Positions 55,501 through 63,863 of a stretch of 64,000 nucleotides of DNA are shown piece after piece (position 1 is the first letter of the stretch; each line of letters opens with the position of its first letter). The position numbers were made by a program, and so were the translations under genes. Location of the stretch: the NCBI RefSeq assembly GCF_002127225.1, contig NZ_NFUR01000002.1:186001-250000 (forward strand), read 5' to 3'. The notes beneath the pieces were generated by a model. The model worked only from the letters and a program-made list of their open reading frames with translations. It made no database searches and was not told the origin of the DNA. Origin of the DNA: Sphingomonas sp. IBVSS2 (GTDB taxonomy: Bacteria; Pseudomonadota; Alphaproteobacteria; Sphingomonadales; Sphingomonadaceae).

Positions 55501-58500
55501 CGGCACCATCACCGGCCATGTGCTGCTCGGCAACGGCAATGATCTCTATGTCGCGAACGGCGGCAAGATCACCGGCGATCTCGACATGGGCAATGGCGAC
55601 GACACGGTGCTCACCCGCAACGGTGCGGGGCTCGACGTGAGCGGCACCGTGACCGGTGGGGCGGGCATCGACGCCTATGGTCGGTCCTTCACCAGCAACG
55701 GGACCTTCGATCTCGCGGGCAACGTGCTTCCTGCGGGCTTCGAGCTGCACGGCGTCGAGGCGAACGGCGCGCAGACCGAAGTGACGATCACTGCCGCGGC
55801 GACGCAGACCAGGGGGCTGCGTGCCCTCGGCGACGGCAAGGTGATCAACAACGCCAATTTCGACATCACCGACGACACGCTGTACGCGGCGATCGAAGTC
55901 ACCGATCCGCGCTACGATACGCGGCTCGACCTGGTGAACAACGGCACGATCGCCAGCACGGTGGATGGGGTTCTTGCCTATGGTGCGCTGTCGAGCTTGG
56001 CCAACACCGGCACGATCGCCGCGCGGGGCAATGGCCTGTCGGTCTATCGCGACTATGACGGCATCGGGGCCTTCACGCTCAACAACAGCGGCAGGATCGC
56101 CTCGACCGAGGGGCATGGCGTTCAAGTCCACAACTATGGCGTCGACGAGACTGGTCGCAGCATCGATGTGACGAACAGCGGCCAGATCACGGCGTCGGCC
56201 GATGGCGGCAACGGCATGGAGCTTCAGGGCGGAGGGGGGCTGGTCAAGCTCGCCAACACCGGCACGATCGGCGCGGCCAGCCGCCACGGCAGCGGGGCAT
56301 TGATCAGCGCCCGGTCGTTCGACGTGACCAATGGCGGCACCATCGAGTCCACCGGCCGGAGCGGCACCGGCCTGCTGCTCACCGCCCTTGGCGGCGCCGG
56401 GTTCGGCGAGGACTGTCCCGATCCGCAGCAGCCGGTGCTGGTCGGCAAGCTGGTCAACAGCGGCCGGATCGCGGCCAATGGCGGCGGCGGCAACGGAGGT
56501 TCGTCGCCGGACCTCGCCACCGGCGTCTTCGCGGCCCTGCTCGGCGACAACGGCATCGTCGGCATGACCAACGCGGCCGGCGGCACGATCGAGGCCACCG
56601 GCGGCGTATCGACCGCGCTGATGGTCGCCGGCCTCGACGACGAGGGCTATGGCAGCGCCGGCGTCGATGCGGCCCTGCGGCTGTTCGAGCTCGACAATCT
56701 GGGGACGATTCGCGGCGGAGCGGACACGGTCCTGCACGGCGACAGCAATTTCGACGCCGGTGGCATCGATCTCCATGCGCCGGGCGACGACACCACCGAG
56801 ACCTATGTGATCGCCGGCGGCATCCAGACGATGCATAGCACCGACAAGATCCGCAACCTCGCCGGCGGCACCATCATCGGCAATGTCGACCTGGGCCAGG
56901 GCGACGATCGGTTCGAGAATTACGGCACGCTCCAGGGCGATCTGCGCCTCGGCGACGGCAACGACACCTTCGTCTATGCCGCCTCAGGCATCTTCACCGG
57001 CACTGCCTATGGCGGCGAGGGTACGGACACGCTGCTCGTCGATGTGAATGGCGGGGGCACGGTCAATTTCGACCAGTTCCGCGGCTTCGAGACGCTGGGC
57101 CAGCGCGGCACCGGCTCGATCACGATCCGTGGCACCGCCGATCTCGAGACGCTGAGCATGGCGGGCTCGAACGTGACGGTCGCGGCCGGCACCCGCTTCC
57201 AGACCCAGAGCGCAACCGCGCTGGCCGGTTCGGACGCGGCGGAATCGGTCATCGTTTCGGGCGCGATCGGCGGCAGCCTGGCCATGGGCGGCGGCAACGA
57301 CACCGTGACCCTCAACACGGGCGGCGTGGTCGAAGGCAATATCGACCTGGGCGCGGGCAATGATCGCCTGGTGCTCGCCGGCGGCACCGCCACCGGCCTG
57401 ATCGACGGGGGCGACGGCATCGACACCGTGGCCTTCGAGATCGCGCAGGACACCAGCAACCTGCCCAACGTCACCAATTTCGAATCGCTCGACGTATCGG
57501 GCAATGCCCGCCTGACGATCGGCATGAACCAGGACTTCGACACGGTGACGCTGCGCAACGGCGCCGACCTGACGGTGAATCCGGGCGAGGGCGATCACCA
57601 TATCGGCACCATCATCGGCGACGACAGCGCGCAGTCGGTGATCCTCAACACCGCGCTCACCGGCGGCGTGTCGCTGGGCGGCGGCGACGATTCGCTGACC
57701 ATGCTCCTGAACGGCACGCTTTCCGGCGCGCTCGACGGCGGCGCGGGCAACGACGTGCTCAACCTAAACCTGACGGGCGACTCGCGGATCGCCGGCGGGA
57801 TCACCAGCTTCGAGACGATCAACGTCGCCGGCGGCGCGTCGCTGACGCTGGGCGGCACCATCGCCGCCGACCAGACGCTCAACTTCGACGCGCATGACAA
57901 CCAGTTGATCGTCGATGGCGGCTCGATCCTCGGCACCGTCAATGGCGGCGCCGGGCACGATGCGCTCGTGTTCAACACGCTCGCCGACCAGACCTCGACG
58001 CTGGCCACCGCCAAGATCCTCAACTTCGAGGACATTCTGGCGCGCGGCGCCGGCAACCTCGCGATCAGCGGCAATGGCAGCTACCAGACGATCTCGGTGG
58101 ATCAGGGCGACCTGACCATCGCGGCGGGGAGCTCGGTCTCCGCGGAGCAGGTCAGCTTCGGCGCGGCGGACAATGTCCTCACGCTTTCCAGCCGCGCGAT
58201 CCTGAGCGGCGCGATCGACGGCGGCGACGGCATCGATCGCCTGGTGCTCAACCAGGCGGCGAACACCGTCCGCCAGCTGAGCAGCGTCAACGCCACCGGC
58301 TTCGAACAGCTCGAATCGGGCGATGCCGGCGAACTGATCATCGATCGCGACGCGCAGTTCGACATTGTCGACCTGTTCGGCGCCAAGCTGACGGTCACGG
58401 CGGGCGCGACGCTCACCACGCCGGCGCTTGCGGGCAATGACGGCGCCAACCACCTCAACGTGCAGGGCACGCTGGCGGGCAATGTGGCGCTGGGCGCGGG

Positions 58501-60238
58501 CGACGACCGCCTGACTCTCGGCCGCACCAATGCGATCACCGGCACCGCCAGCGGCGGCGCCGGCTATGATACGCTCGAGTTCAACACCCCGGGCACCTAT
58601 GCCGCGCCGACTGCGTGGAACGGCCAGGGCTATTCCGAATTCGAGGCGTTCAACGTCGCCGGCGGCGTGGTCTCGCTGACGGGGAACATCAGCTACGACA
58701 CCGTCTCGGTCACCGGCGGCCGCCTGATCGGGCAGGCGGGCACCACCATCACCTCGGCCAAGACCATCGTCGTCAGCCATGGCGCGACGTTCGGCACCGC
58801 GGGCACGGTGAACGCCAATATCGAAGTGCGCGGCACGCTGTCGCCGGGCGCCTCGCCGGGCACGATGACGGTCAACGGCAACGTGCTGTTCACCAACGGC
58901 TCGAACCTGCTGCTGGAAATGGCGCCGACCGGCAGCGACCGCCTGAACATCTCGGGCACCATGAACATCCAGGCGGGCGCCACGCTGGACATCACCGGCA
59001 TCCTCCAGTCCACGCCGGGCGGCGCGCTCGATCTCGTGGTGGCGCAGGGCGGCATCACCGGCGGTTTCACCACGATCAACAAGTCGGAAACGGTGTTCGG
59101 CTTCGTGGCGACGCGCGGCAACCGCATCCAGCTGGTCGGCGAATTCCAGAACGACAATGCGTTTGGCGCCAATGTGCGCGATTCGATCCGCTACGCCAAT
59201 GCGGTGCTGGGCGGCGGGCAGATGGTGCAGGCCTTCACCAATGCCCTGCCGTCGCTGGTCGAGACCAACGGCGCCTCGCGTGCCGCGAGCTTCGCGGCGC
59301 TGAGCCCGGAGGCCTTTGCCGCCGCGGACCAGGCGAGCGTCGAGAGCGGCCTGGCCGTGGTCGATGCGATGCGCACGCAGGACAATGGCGGGAAGGGCCA
59401 TGTCGGCTTCTACGGCTTCGCGCAGGGTCTGCATCAGGAGGGCGCGCTCCAGGGGAATGCCGGCACCGGTGCGCATGACCTGCGCAGCGACAGCCGCGGC
59501 CTGCTCGGCGGGTTCGGCTGGGGCTTCTCGGAGGCGGCCCGGGTGAATGCGTTCGTCGGCACGCTCTCGACCAACCAGACGGTGGAGGGCCTGGGCGCCT
59601 CCACCAAGCTGGAGGGCATGCAGGTCGGCGTCTCGGCCAGTGCCGAGCTCGGCGGTCTCGCGCTGCGCGGCCTGGTCGCCTATGACCTGTCGCGGGCCAA
59701 GACCCGTCGCGCCGTCCCGGGCGGCACCGCCACTTCGCGCTATGACCTGGGCGGGTTCGTCGCCGATATGTCGGCGGGCTATCAGGTGTCGCTGGGTTCG
59801 GCGCGCATCACCCCCCGTGTCGGCCTCACCTATGTCGAGGCCGGCCGCAACCGCCTGGCCGAGGGCGGTTCGGGCTTCGCGCTGGAACTGGTCAAGAACA
59901 CCGGCAACGCGCTGTTCGGCGATGCCGCGCTGGGCGTCAGCTTCGATCTCGGCGGGGTCACTCCCTGGGCCGAGGCGGGCCTCCGCCATCAGTTCAGCGG
60001 CAACAACGGCCGGGCCTCCGCTTCCTATGCCGCAGCGGGCGCCGGCGGCCTGATGTCGGCCCTGGCGGCCGAGCGTGGCGACACCATGGCGCATCTCGCG
60101 CTGGGCGTGACCGCGCCGGTGTCGAAGGGCGTCCGGCTGAATCTCAGCTACTCGGGCGAATATGGCGCCGGGGCGGGCGGCAGGTTCGGCGACACGGCCC
60201 GCCACAGCGTGAATGCGGGCCTCTCGATCGCGTTCTGA
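52592..60238 (+). CDS. Giant type V autotransporter, 2548 residues
   Basis: This very large secreted protein has a signal peptide (ATLAIALSSTAARAQ, cleavage about residue 41) and two nearby cysteines. The passenger (about 41-2200) is a predicted beta-helix with many N(S/T/R)GTI turns, GDGDD/GNGND loops and, between 57011 and 58750, six GGxGxD-type modules. A PATR-type segment (RGTLSPGASPGTMTVNGN) precedes the C-terminal autotransporter barrel (about 2270-2548) ending SVNAGLSIAF with terminal Phe. GGAG lies 9 nt before ATG 52592. It is one of the largest genes in the window and probably acts as an adhesin or surface layer-like protein; its function is otherwise unknown. Confidence 0.93.
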   Translation: MARTAFPTRISILPGTRGRTALFVSAATLAIALSSTAARAQCAGEGAQVVCTGTSAPFVMTVASGTVTVQPGATVGSQTTEGPALRFDVGGKLIVEGGVFSQGPAVLLADAVDLNVKIGKSGTLSGGNALRQGDDSGAFIALDNSGLVRGTDGTAVRARSAVLDLRNRGTGRIEGGVDVYEVQGANAGTIEAGEVSAIRAQYLDIDNSGTIANGSATEATVAVAQGAIRNRGLIEARGAAPAISAADLELRNQAGGVIRSAGDTAIRVTEQAVIENAGRIDGGVTLGQYGDRFYQRIGGSVAGNIAMGDGDDQFWREGNATGVAGMPGGALDGGDGIDIYGIRMTGSGTIAFGNLPTGFERYGLDLCGCDLDVTIAAENLTGALNVSGPGVVTNLADFTYAGSDAGLRLRAYNGSGNGGTLTVTNRGALRFTGVSAPESGPPVALIDANDFLTAFVNDTGGTINLSGEAIYGIRTAGRNSADSAHGFINRGSIHAEGLVSTAVAVSGSGYNSGTISSAVEGGVALSLEGASGRFVNDTGGVIRGDQAVSMQHGASLTNRGTIVATGENAAVSGYSTQYSRAARLINEGEIRAGEGAAVGLYSEAPYGAQVANKGTIVGDVVLGGSGKDMLWLAEGSSLQGNVSTGNGDDKLVVDLKRLGQDGSVNTGGLVTGAVDMGAGNNVLQARAGESQAFSVLRGNAAGFAGGTIYEAAGAGTVLTLQGPADGSGGHYSYDGLLRVAGDGRVVLNMNFNNGGYDRPSIIVEQDSTSSVFGEEGRGLDLVIAGAVNGGTAGIAVDATHARRVELLAQSGYIGITGGTALKTGAGTEVLISASSNLRKMGNAYGVLLEAEGSTITNRASIWEDSKDASTGNFGLGVDLRYGMFTNDRGNLGVGRVSMQGTGIRMEDSVVDNSGDIVSAHGNAIETVGYGVNRIVNRAVGTIQGHATDNAAGTAGAAIVGGNADDIVENAGTITGHVLLGNGNDLYVANGGKITGDLDMGNGDDTVLTRNGAGLDVSGTVTGGAGIDAYGRSFTSNGTFDLAGNVLPAGFELHGVEANGAQTEVTITAAATQTRGLRALGDGKVINNANFDITDDTLYAAIEVTDPRYDTRLDLVNNGTIASTVDGVLAYGALSSLANTGTIAARGNGLSVYRDYDGIGAFTLNNSGRIASTEGHGVQVHNYGVDETGRSIDVTNSGQITASADGGNGMELQGGGGLVKLANTGTIGAASRHGSGALISARSFDVTNGGTIESTGRSGTGLLLTALGGAGFGEDCPDPQQPVLVGKLVNSGRIAANGGGGNGGSSPDLATGVFAALLGDNGIVGMTNAAGGTIEATGGVSTALMVAGLDDEGYGSAGVDAALRLFELDNLGTIRGGADTVLHGDSNFDAGGIDLHAPGDDTTETYVIAGGIQTMHSTDKIRNLAGGTIIGNVDLGQGDDRFENYGTLQGDLRLGDGNDTFVYAASGIFTGTAYGGEGTDTLLVDVNGGGTVNFDQFRGFETLGQRGTGSITIRGTADLETLSMAGSNVTVAAGTRFQTQSATALAGSDAAESVIVSGAIGGSLAMGGGNDTVTLNTGGVVEGNIDLGAGNDRLVLAGGTATGLIDGGDGIDTVAFEIAQDTSNLPNVTNFESLDVSGNARLTIGMNQDFDTVTLRNGADLTVNPGEGDHHIGTIIGDDSAQSVILNTALTGGVSLGGGDDSLTMLLNGTLSGALDGGAGNDVLNLNLTGDSRIAGGITSFETINVAGGASLTLGGTIAADQTLNFDAHDNQLIVDGGSILGTVNGGAGHDALVFNTLADQTSTLATAKILNFEDILARGAGNLAISGNGSYQTISVDQGDLTIAAGSSVSAEQVSFGAADNVLTLSSRAILSGAIDGGDGIDRLVLNQAANTVRQLSSVNATGFEQLESGDAGELIIDRDAQFDIVDLFGAKLTVTAGATLTTPALAGNDGANHLNVQGTLAGNVALGAGDDRLTLGRTNAITGTASGGAGYDTLEFNTPGTYAAPTAWNGQGYSEFEAFNVAGGVVSLTGNISYDTVSVTGGRLIGQAGTTITSAKTIVVSHGATFGTAGTVNANIEVRGTLSPGASPGTMTVNGNVLFTNGSNLLLEMAPTGSDRLNISGTMNIQAGATLDITGILQSTPGGALDLVVAQGGITGGFTTINKSETVFGFVATRGNRIQLVGEFQNDNAFGANVRDSIRYANAVLGGGQMVQAFTNALPSLVETNGASRAASFAALSPEAFAAADQASVESGLAVVDAMRTQDNGGKGHVGFYGFAQGLHQEGALQGNAGTGAHDLRSDSRGLLGGFGWGFSEAARVNAFVGTLSTNQTVEGLGASTKLEGMQVGVSASAELGGLALRGLVAYDLSRAKTRRAVPGGTATSRYDLGGFVADMSAGYQVSLGSARITPRVGLTYVEAGRNRLAEGGSGFALELVKNTGNALFGDAALGVSFDLGGVTPWAEAGLRHQFSGNNGRASASYAAAGAGGLMSALAAERGDTMAHLALGVTAPVSKGVRLNLSYSGEYGAGAGGRFGDTARHSVNAGLSIAF
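57011..58750 (+). repeat. Six in-frame GGxGxD modules within the autotransporter
   Basis: Modules begin near 57011, 57406, 57737, 57944, 58220 and 58553 with the motif DGGxGxD[TR]L, each followed by a FExLxVxGxAxLT-like strand and an AGxxL segment. Spacing varies from about 69 to 132 residues, so these are diverged protein repeats rather than DNA tandem repeats. They resemble RTX-like calcium loops but lack regular nonapeptide spacing. Confidence 0.7.
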
Positions 60239-60285
60239 TCCGGAGCCACCCCCCGGTTTCCCGCCGCTGAAGGAGCACTCGTAAT

Positions 60286-60687
60286 TTGCGTATCCCGTTC
60301 AGGCCATTTCCCGTCTCCGCCCGGCCGCGCGCCGGGTGGATATGCTCGATCCTCGTCAGCGCGCTGTTGCTGGCGGATGCGCTGGTGATGCTGCTGGCGC
60401 CGGCTGTCCTTGCCGGGCCCCAGGCGCATATCGGCTATCCGCCGGGACAATTGCCCTATCTGGCGGGGATCCTGATCCTCGGCGTCGGCGCGTTCCTTAC
60501 CCGCGGATTGGCGGCGATGGGCTGCGCCGTGCTGACGGCCTTTCTCGGCGGGGCGATCGCAAGCCATGCGCGTATCGGCGAAGCGCTTTCCCTGCCGGTG
60601 CTGATCTGCGGCATGCTGGGCGTGCTGCTCTGGGCGGGCTGGCTGATGCGAGAGGCGGTGACGGAGGCACCCGGCACCGCCTCCTAG
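60286..60687 (+). CDS. DoxX-like small membrane protein
   Basis: This 133-residue protein has four predicted membrane segments and the DoxX_2-type pattern YPPGQLPYLAGILILGVGAF, RGLAAMGCAVLTAFLGGAIA and SHARIGEALSLPVL. Members are inner-membrane proteins of poorly defined function. A TTG start at 60286 is used because AAGGAG lies 10 nt upstream and no nearby ATG fits. It follows the autotransporter stop codon by 48 bp. Confidence 0.75.
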   Translation: MRIPFRPFPVSARPRAGWICSILVSALLLADALVMLLAPAVLAGPQAHIGYPPGQLPYLAGILILGVGAFLTRGLAAMGCAVLTAFLGGAIASHARIGEALSLPVLICGMLGVLLWAGWLMREAVTEAPGTAS

Positions 60688-60907
60688 CAAGCGATCGGCT
60701 TCCCCGCCTGCCGAAGCCCGACTATCGCGGCTTTCCCGACGCTGCGCGATCCCCCCGGGATCTGCCTCCCAACGACCGCATCTCCTGACCATATTTTCCC
60801 GGCCCTTGCGCGGAAGCCCCCGAAATGGTGCGACAAAGCCGGGCGGCGCGACTTTTCCTTTACGGGATGGGCGAGGGGTTGCGTCTTAGGGGTCGGGAGG
60901 AGCTTGC

Positions 60908-61420
60908 ATGCCAGATGCCGCCAGGCACCCGGGGCTGGATGAAGTCGTCGCGCAATATCGGGTGCCGCTGCTGCGTTTCTTCCAGCGCAGGGTCGAGCAT
61001 TTCGAGGATGCCGACGATCTGGTGCAGGACGTCTTCAGCCGGCTGGCCGCCCAGGATCTGGCGGCCATCGCCAATGTCCAGGGCTATGTCTTCCAGGTCG
61101 CCGCCAACGTCCTGCGCGACAAGGCGCGCCGGGCGAACGTGCGCAGCATCATGAGCCCGGCACCCGAGGGTTTCGACATCGAGGACGAGGCGGGCTTCTC
61201 TCCCGAACGCATCCTGCAGAGCCGCGAAGCGCTGCAGATCATGATCGCCGCGTTGTACGAGCTGCCGGAAATCGTGCGCGTGGTGTTCAGCCAATATCAT
61301 TTCGACGGTGTCGCGCAGGTGGAGATCGCGCGCCGCACGGGCCTGTCGCTCAGCACCGTCGAGAAACACATGGCCAGGGCGAACGGCCATCTTCTCCATC
61401 GCCTCCGGAAAGCCCGATGA
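60908..61420 (+). CDS. ECF RNA polymerase sigma factor, FecI-like
   Basis: This 170-residue protein has the sigma-70 region 2 (LLRFFQRRVEHFEDADDLVQ, then DVFSRLAA) and region 4 (LYELPEIVRVVFSQYHFDGV, GLSLSTVEKHMARAN) typical of FecI-type ECF factors. It directs RNA polymerase to a small set of promoters under envelope or iron signals. The fecR-type gene follows with a 4-nt overlap. Its targets are not visible from sequence alone; nearby candidates include the TonB receptor and autotransporter. Confidence 0.93.
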   Translation: MPDAARHPGLDEVVAQYRVPLLRFFQRRVEHFEDADDLVQDVFSRLAAQDLAAIANVQGYVFQVAANVLRDKARRANVRSIMSPAPEGFDIEDEAGFSPERILQSREALQIMIAALYELPEIVRVVFSQYHFDGVAQVEIARRTGLSLSTVEKHMARANGHLLHRLRKAR

Positions 61421-62430
61421 GCAAGTCGCTCGACAAGGTGGAGGAAGCGGCGGCGACCTGGGATGCGCGCCTGCGCGGCGCCACGGCGACGTCCAGCGAC
61501 CGCCAGGCCTTCCAGGCTTGGCTGCAGGAAGACCCGCTGCACCGGATCACGCACGACCGCCTGCAGATGGCGCTGTCGGAGTTGCGGACCCATGCGCGGC
61601 TGCCCGAGCTCAGCGCCCTGCGCGACGAGGCGCGCAACGGCGTCGATGCGATCCGGCGGCGGCGTCTCGCATCGATCTTCGCGGTCGCGGCCGCCATCGT
61701 GCTGATCGTGATGGCGAGCATCGGCGCCCAGACCGAGCGAGGTGCCGAGATCCTCGCCCGGCTCCAGGGCGGTTCGGTCTATGTGACGTCGCCGAACGAG
61801 CGGACCAAGGTGACGCTTGCGGACGGTTCGGTGGTGACGCTGGATTCGGGCACGCGGCTCTCGGTGCTGCTCGGCGCGTCGCGGCGCGACGTCACCCTGC
61901 TCGCCGGACGGGCATTGTTCCAGGTCGCCAAGGATCCGCGGCGGCCCTTCGTCGTCAAGGCCGGGGAGCGGACGATCACCGCGCTGGGCACCGTGTTCGA
62001 CGTCGATCTTTCGAAGGGCGAATTGCGGGTGACCCTGGCCGAGGGCAGCGTCGCGGTGCGGCCGGTGCAGTTCCGCCGCGGCTCCCCCCAGCAGATATTG
62101 AAGCCCAGGCAGCAGCTCGTGGCGACGGCCGGCGACGCGCTTCCCAAGCTGCGCACCGTCGATACCGAGCGCGCGATGAGCTGGGCGGAGGGGCAGGTCT
62201 TCTTCGAGAACGAGCCGCTCGCCAGCGCGGTGGAGGAAATGAACGAATATTCGAGCCGGAAGATCGTGGTCGATCCCGCCGTGGCGGACCTGCGGATCAA
62301 CGGCATGTTCCGGACGAGCAACCAGGCCGGCTTCCTGGAGGCGCTGCAAGTGACGCTGCCCGTCGAAGTCCGCAACGACGGCGAGGGCAGGATATTCGTC
62401 TCGAAACGGCCGGGGCCGATCGCCGAATGA
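61417..62430 (+). CDS. FecR-family anti-sigma factor
   Basis: This 337-residue protein has a cytoplasmic N-terminal DUF4880 region (ATWDARLRGATATSSDRQAF), one membrane helix (IFAVAAAIVLIVMASIG), and a periplasmic FecR domain (VYVTSPNERTKVTLADGSVV, ALGTVFDVDLSKGELRVTLA) followed by a DUF4974-like C-terminus (SRKIVVDPAVADLRINGMF). It normally couples a TonB receptor signal to release of the sigma factor. Its ATG overlaps the sigma gene stop; the M28 peptidase starts 14 nt after its stop codon. Confidence 0.94.
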   Translation: MSKSLDKVEEAAATWDARLRGATATSSDRQAFQAWLQEDPLHRITHDRLQMALSELRTHARLPELSALRDEARNGVDAIRRRRLASIFAVAAAIVLIVMASIGAQTERGAEILARLQGGSVYVTSPNERTKVTLADGSVVTLDSGTRLSVLLGASRRDVTLLAGRALFQVAKDPRRPFVVKAGERTITALGTVFDVDLSKGELRVTLAEGSVAVRPVQFRRGSPQQILKPRQQLVATAGDALPKLRTVDTERAMSWAEGQVFFENEPLASAVEEMNEYSSRKIVVDPAVADLRINGMFRTSNQAGFLEALQVTLPVEVRNDGEGRIFVSKRPGPIAE

Positions 62431-62444
62431 CCAAGGGGAAAACC

Positions 62445-63755
62445 ATGCGATACTCGTCTCTCGCTCTCGCTGCCGTATTGCTGCCGGCCACGGCCGCCGC
62501 GCAGGACAAGCCCGACCCGGCCCGGCTCAAGGCCGATGTCGAGAAGCTGGTGAGCTTCGGCACCCGGCATACCCTGTCCTCCCCCGACGATCCCAAGCGT
62601 GGGATCGGGGCGGCCCGCCGCTGGTTCGGCGAGGAGATGAAGAAGACGGCCGCCCGGTGCGGCGGCTGCATCCAGGTCTCCACGATCGAGCGGGTGTTCG
62701 CCAACGAGCGGGCGCCGGCCGGCGTCAACGTCGTCGATGTCCTCGCCATCCAGCCGGGCAGCGATCCCGGCCGCGTGGTGATCGTGCAGGGCCATATCGA
62801 CAGCCGCGTCAGCGATGTGATGGACATTACGCGCGACGCCCCGGGGGCGAACGACGACGCCTCGGGCGTGGCGCTGGTGCTCGAGGCGGCGCGGCTGCTT
62901 TCGCAGAAGAAGCTCAAGGCGACGATCATCTATGCCGCGCTCTCGGGCGAGGAACAGGGGCTGCTCGGCGGCACGCTGCTCGCGGAGACCGCGAAGGCGC
63001 GGGGGTGGAACGTCACGGCGGTGCTCAACAACGACATCGTCGGCAATACCCTGGGCCAGAACGGCGCGCGGGTGGCGGACCGGGTGCGCGTCTTCTCCGA
63101 GGGGATCCGCGCGTCGGAGGACCTGGCCGGGCAGATGGCGCGCCGCGTCAATGGCGGCGAGGACGACGGCCCCAGCCGCGCGCTGGCCAAGGCGATCGAC
63201 CAGGTCGCGCAGGGGATACCGGGCGGGCTCGACGTGTTCGTCGATCGCCGCAACGACCGGTTCGGCCGCGGCGGCGACCATGAGCCGTTCCTCAAGCTCG
63301 GCTATCCGGCGGTGCGCTTCTCGGTGGGGATCGAGAATTACAACCAGCAGCACCAGGACCTGCGCACCGAGGGCGGCATCGAATATGGCGACACCGTCGA
63401 CAAGATGGACTTCCCCTATCTCGCCAAGGTGACGGCGATCAACGTCGCGACGATCGCACGGCTCGCCGCCGCGCCGGCGGCGCCGGCGGAGGTGAGCCTG
63501 AACGGTGCGCTCGGCATGAACACCACCGTGACCTGGGCTCCGGTGCCCGATGCGGCCGGCTATCGCGTCCGCTGGCGGCGCAACGACAAGCAGGACTGGA
63601 CCGAGCAGCGCGACGTGCCGGCCCCGGCCAGCGAGACGGTGCTGAAGGACGTGATCGTGGACGATATGTTCATCGGCGTCTCCGCTCTTTCGGCCGATGG
63701 CGCGGAGAGCCTCGTCACCTTTGGCGGCCGCGCACCCCGTCGCGCGCCGCGCTGA
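62445..63755 (+). CDS. Secreted M28-family metallopeptidase with C-terminal Fn3-like domain
   Basis: This 436-residue protein has a signal peptide (ALAAVLLPATAAAQ, cleavage about residue 20) and an M28 zinc aminopeptidase domain. Metal ligands are His117 (QGHIDSR), Asp137 (GANDDASG), Glu169-170 (ALSGEEQGLLG), Asp197 (LNNDIVGN) and His279 (GGDHEPF). A fibronectin-III-like tail (AEVSLNGALGMNTTVTWAPV...) follows. It should release amino acids from peptides outside the inner membrane. AAGGGGA lies 6 nt before ATG 62445. It is the third gene of the sigma-FecR operon. Confidence 0.93.
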   Translation: MRYSSLALAAVLLPATAAAQDKPDPARLKADVEKLVSFGTRHTLSSPDDPKRGIGAARRWFGEEMKKTAARCGGCIQVSTIERVFANERAPAGVNVVDVLAIQPGSDPGRVVIVQGHIDSRVSDVMDITRDAPGANDDASGVALVLEAARLLSQKKLKATIIYAALSGEEQGLLGGTLLAETAKARGWNVTAVLNNDIVGNTLGQNGARVADRVRVFSEGIRASEDLAGQMARRVNGGEDDGPSRALAKAIDQVAQGIPGGLDVFVDRRNDRFGRGGDHEPFLKLGYPAVRFSVGIENYNQQHQDLRTEGGIEYGDTVDKMDFPYLAKVTAINVATIARLAAAPAAPAEVSLNGALGMNTTVTWAPVPDAAGYRVRWRRNDKQDWTEQRDVPAPASETVLKDVIVDDMFIGVSALSADGAESLVTFGGRAPRRAPR

Positions 63756-63778
63756 GGGGAGTCCCCGCCGAAATCAGG

Positions 63779-63810
63779 AACCCGTGCGGAATGGTCCGCA
63801 CGGGTTTTTT
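63779..63810 (+). terminator. Rho-independent terminator of the sigma-FecR-M28 operon
   Basis: AACCCGTGCGGA and TCCGCACGGGTT pair around an ATGG-type loop and run into TTTTTT, a strong intrinsic terminator 24 bp after the M28 stop codon. Confidence 0.95.
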
Positions 63811-63863
63811 CTCGCGCCCGGGAAACCGCCATCCCGGCCTGCACCGGGATGGCGGCGGCCAGT

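Noticed and set aside
57011..58750. CRISPR-like or tandem DNA repeat array
   Set aside because: Repeats are at the protein level with variable spacing and no identical DNA units or spacers.
52592..60238. RTX toxin secreted by a type I system
   Set aside because: GGxGxD loops suggested RTX, but the N-terminal signal peptide, PATR segment and C-terminal barrel ending in Phe identify a type V autotransporter; the loops are irregularly spaced and no T1SS genes are near.
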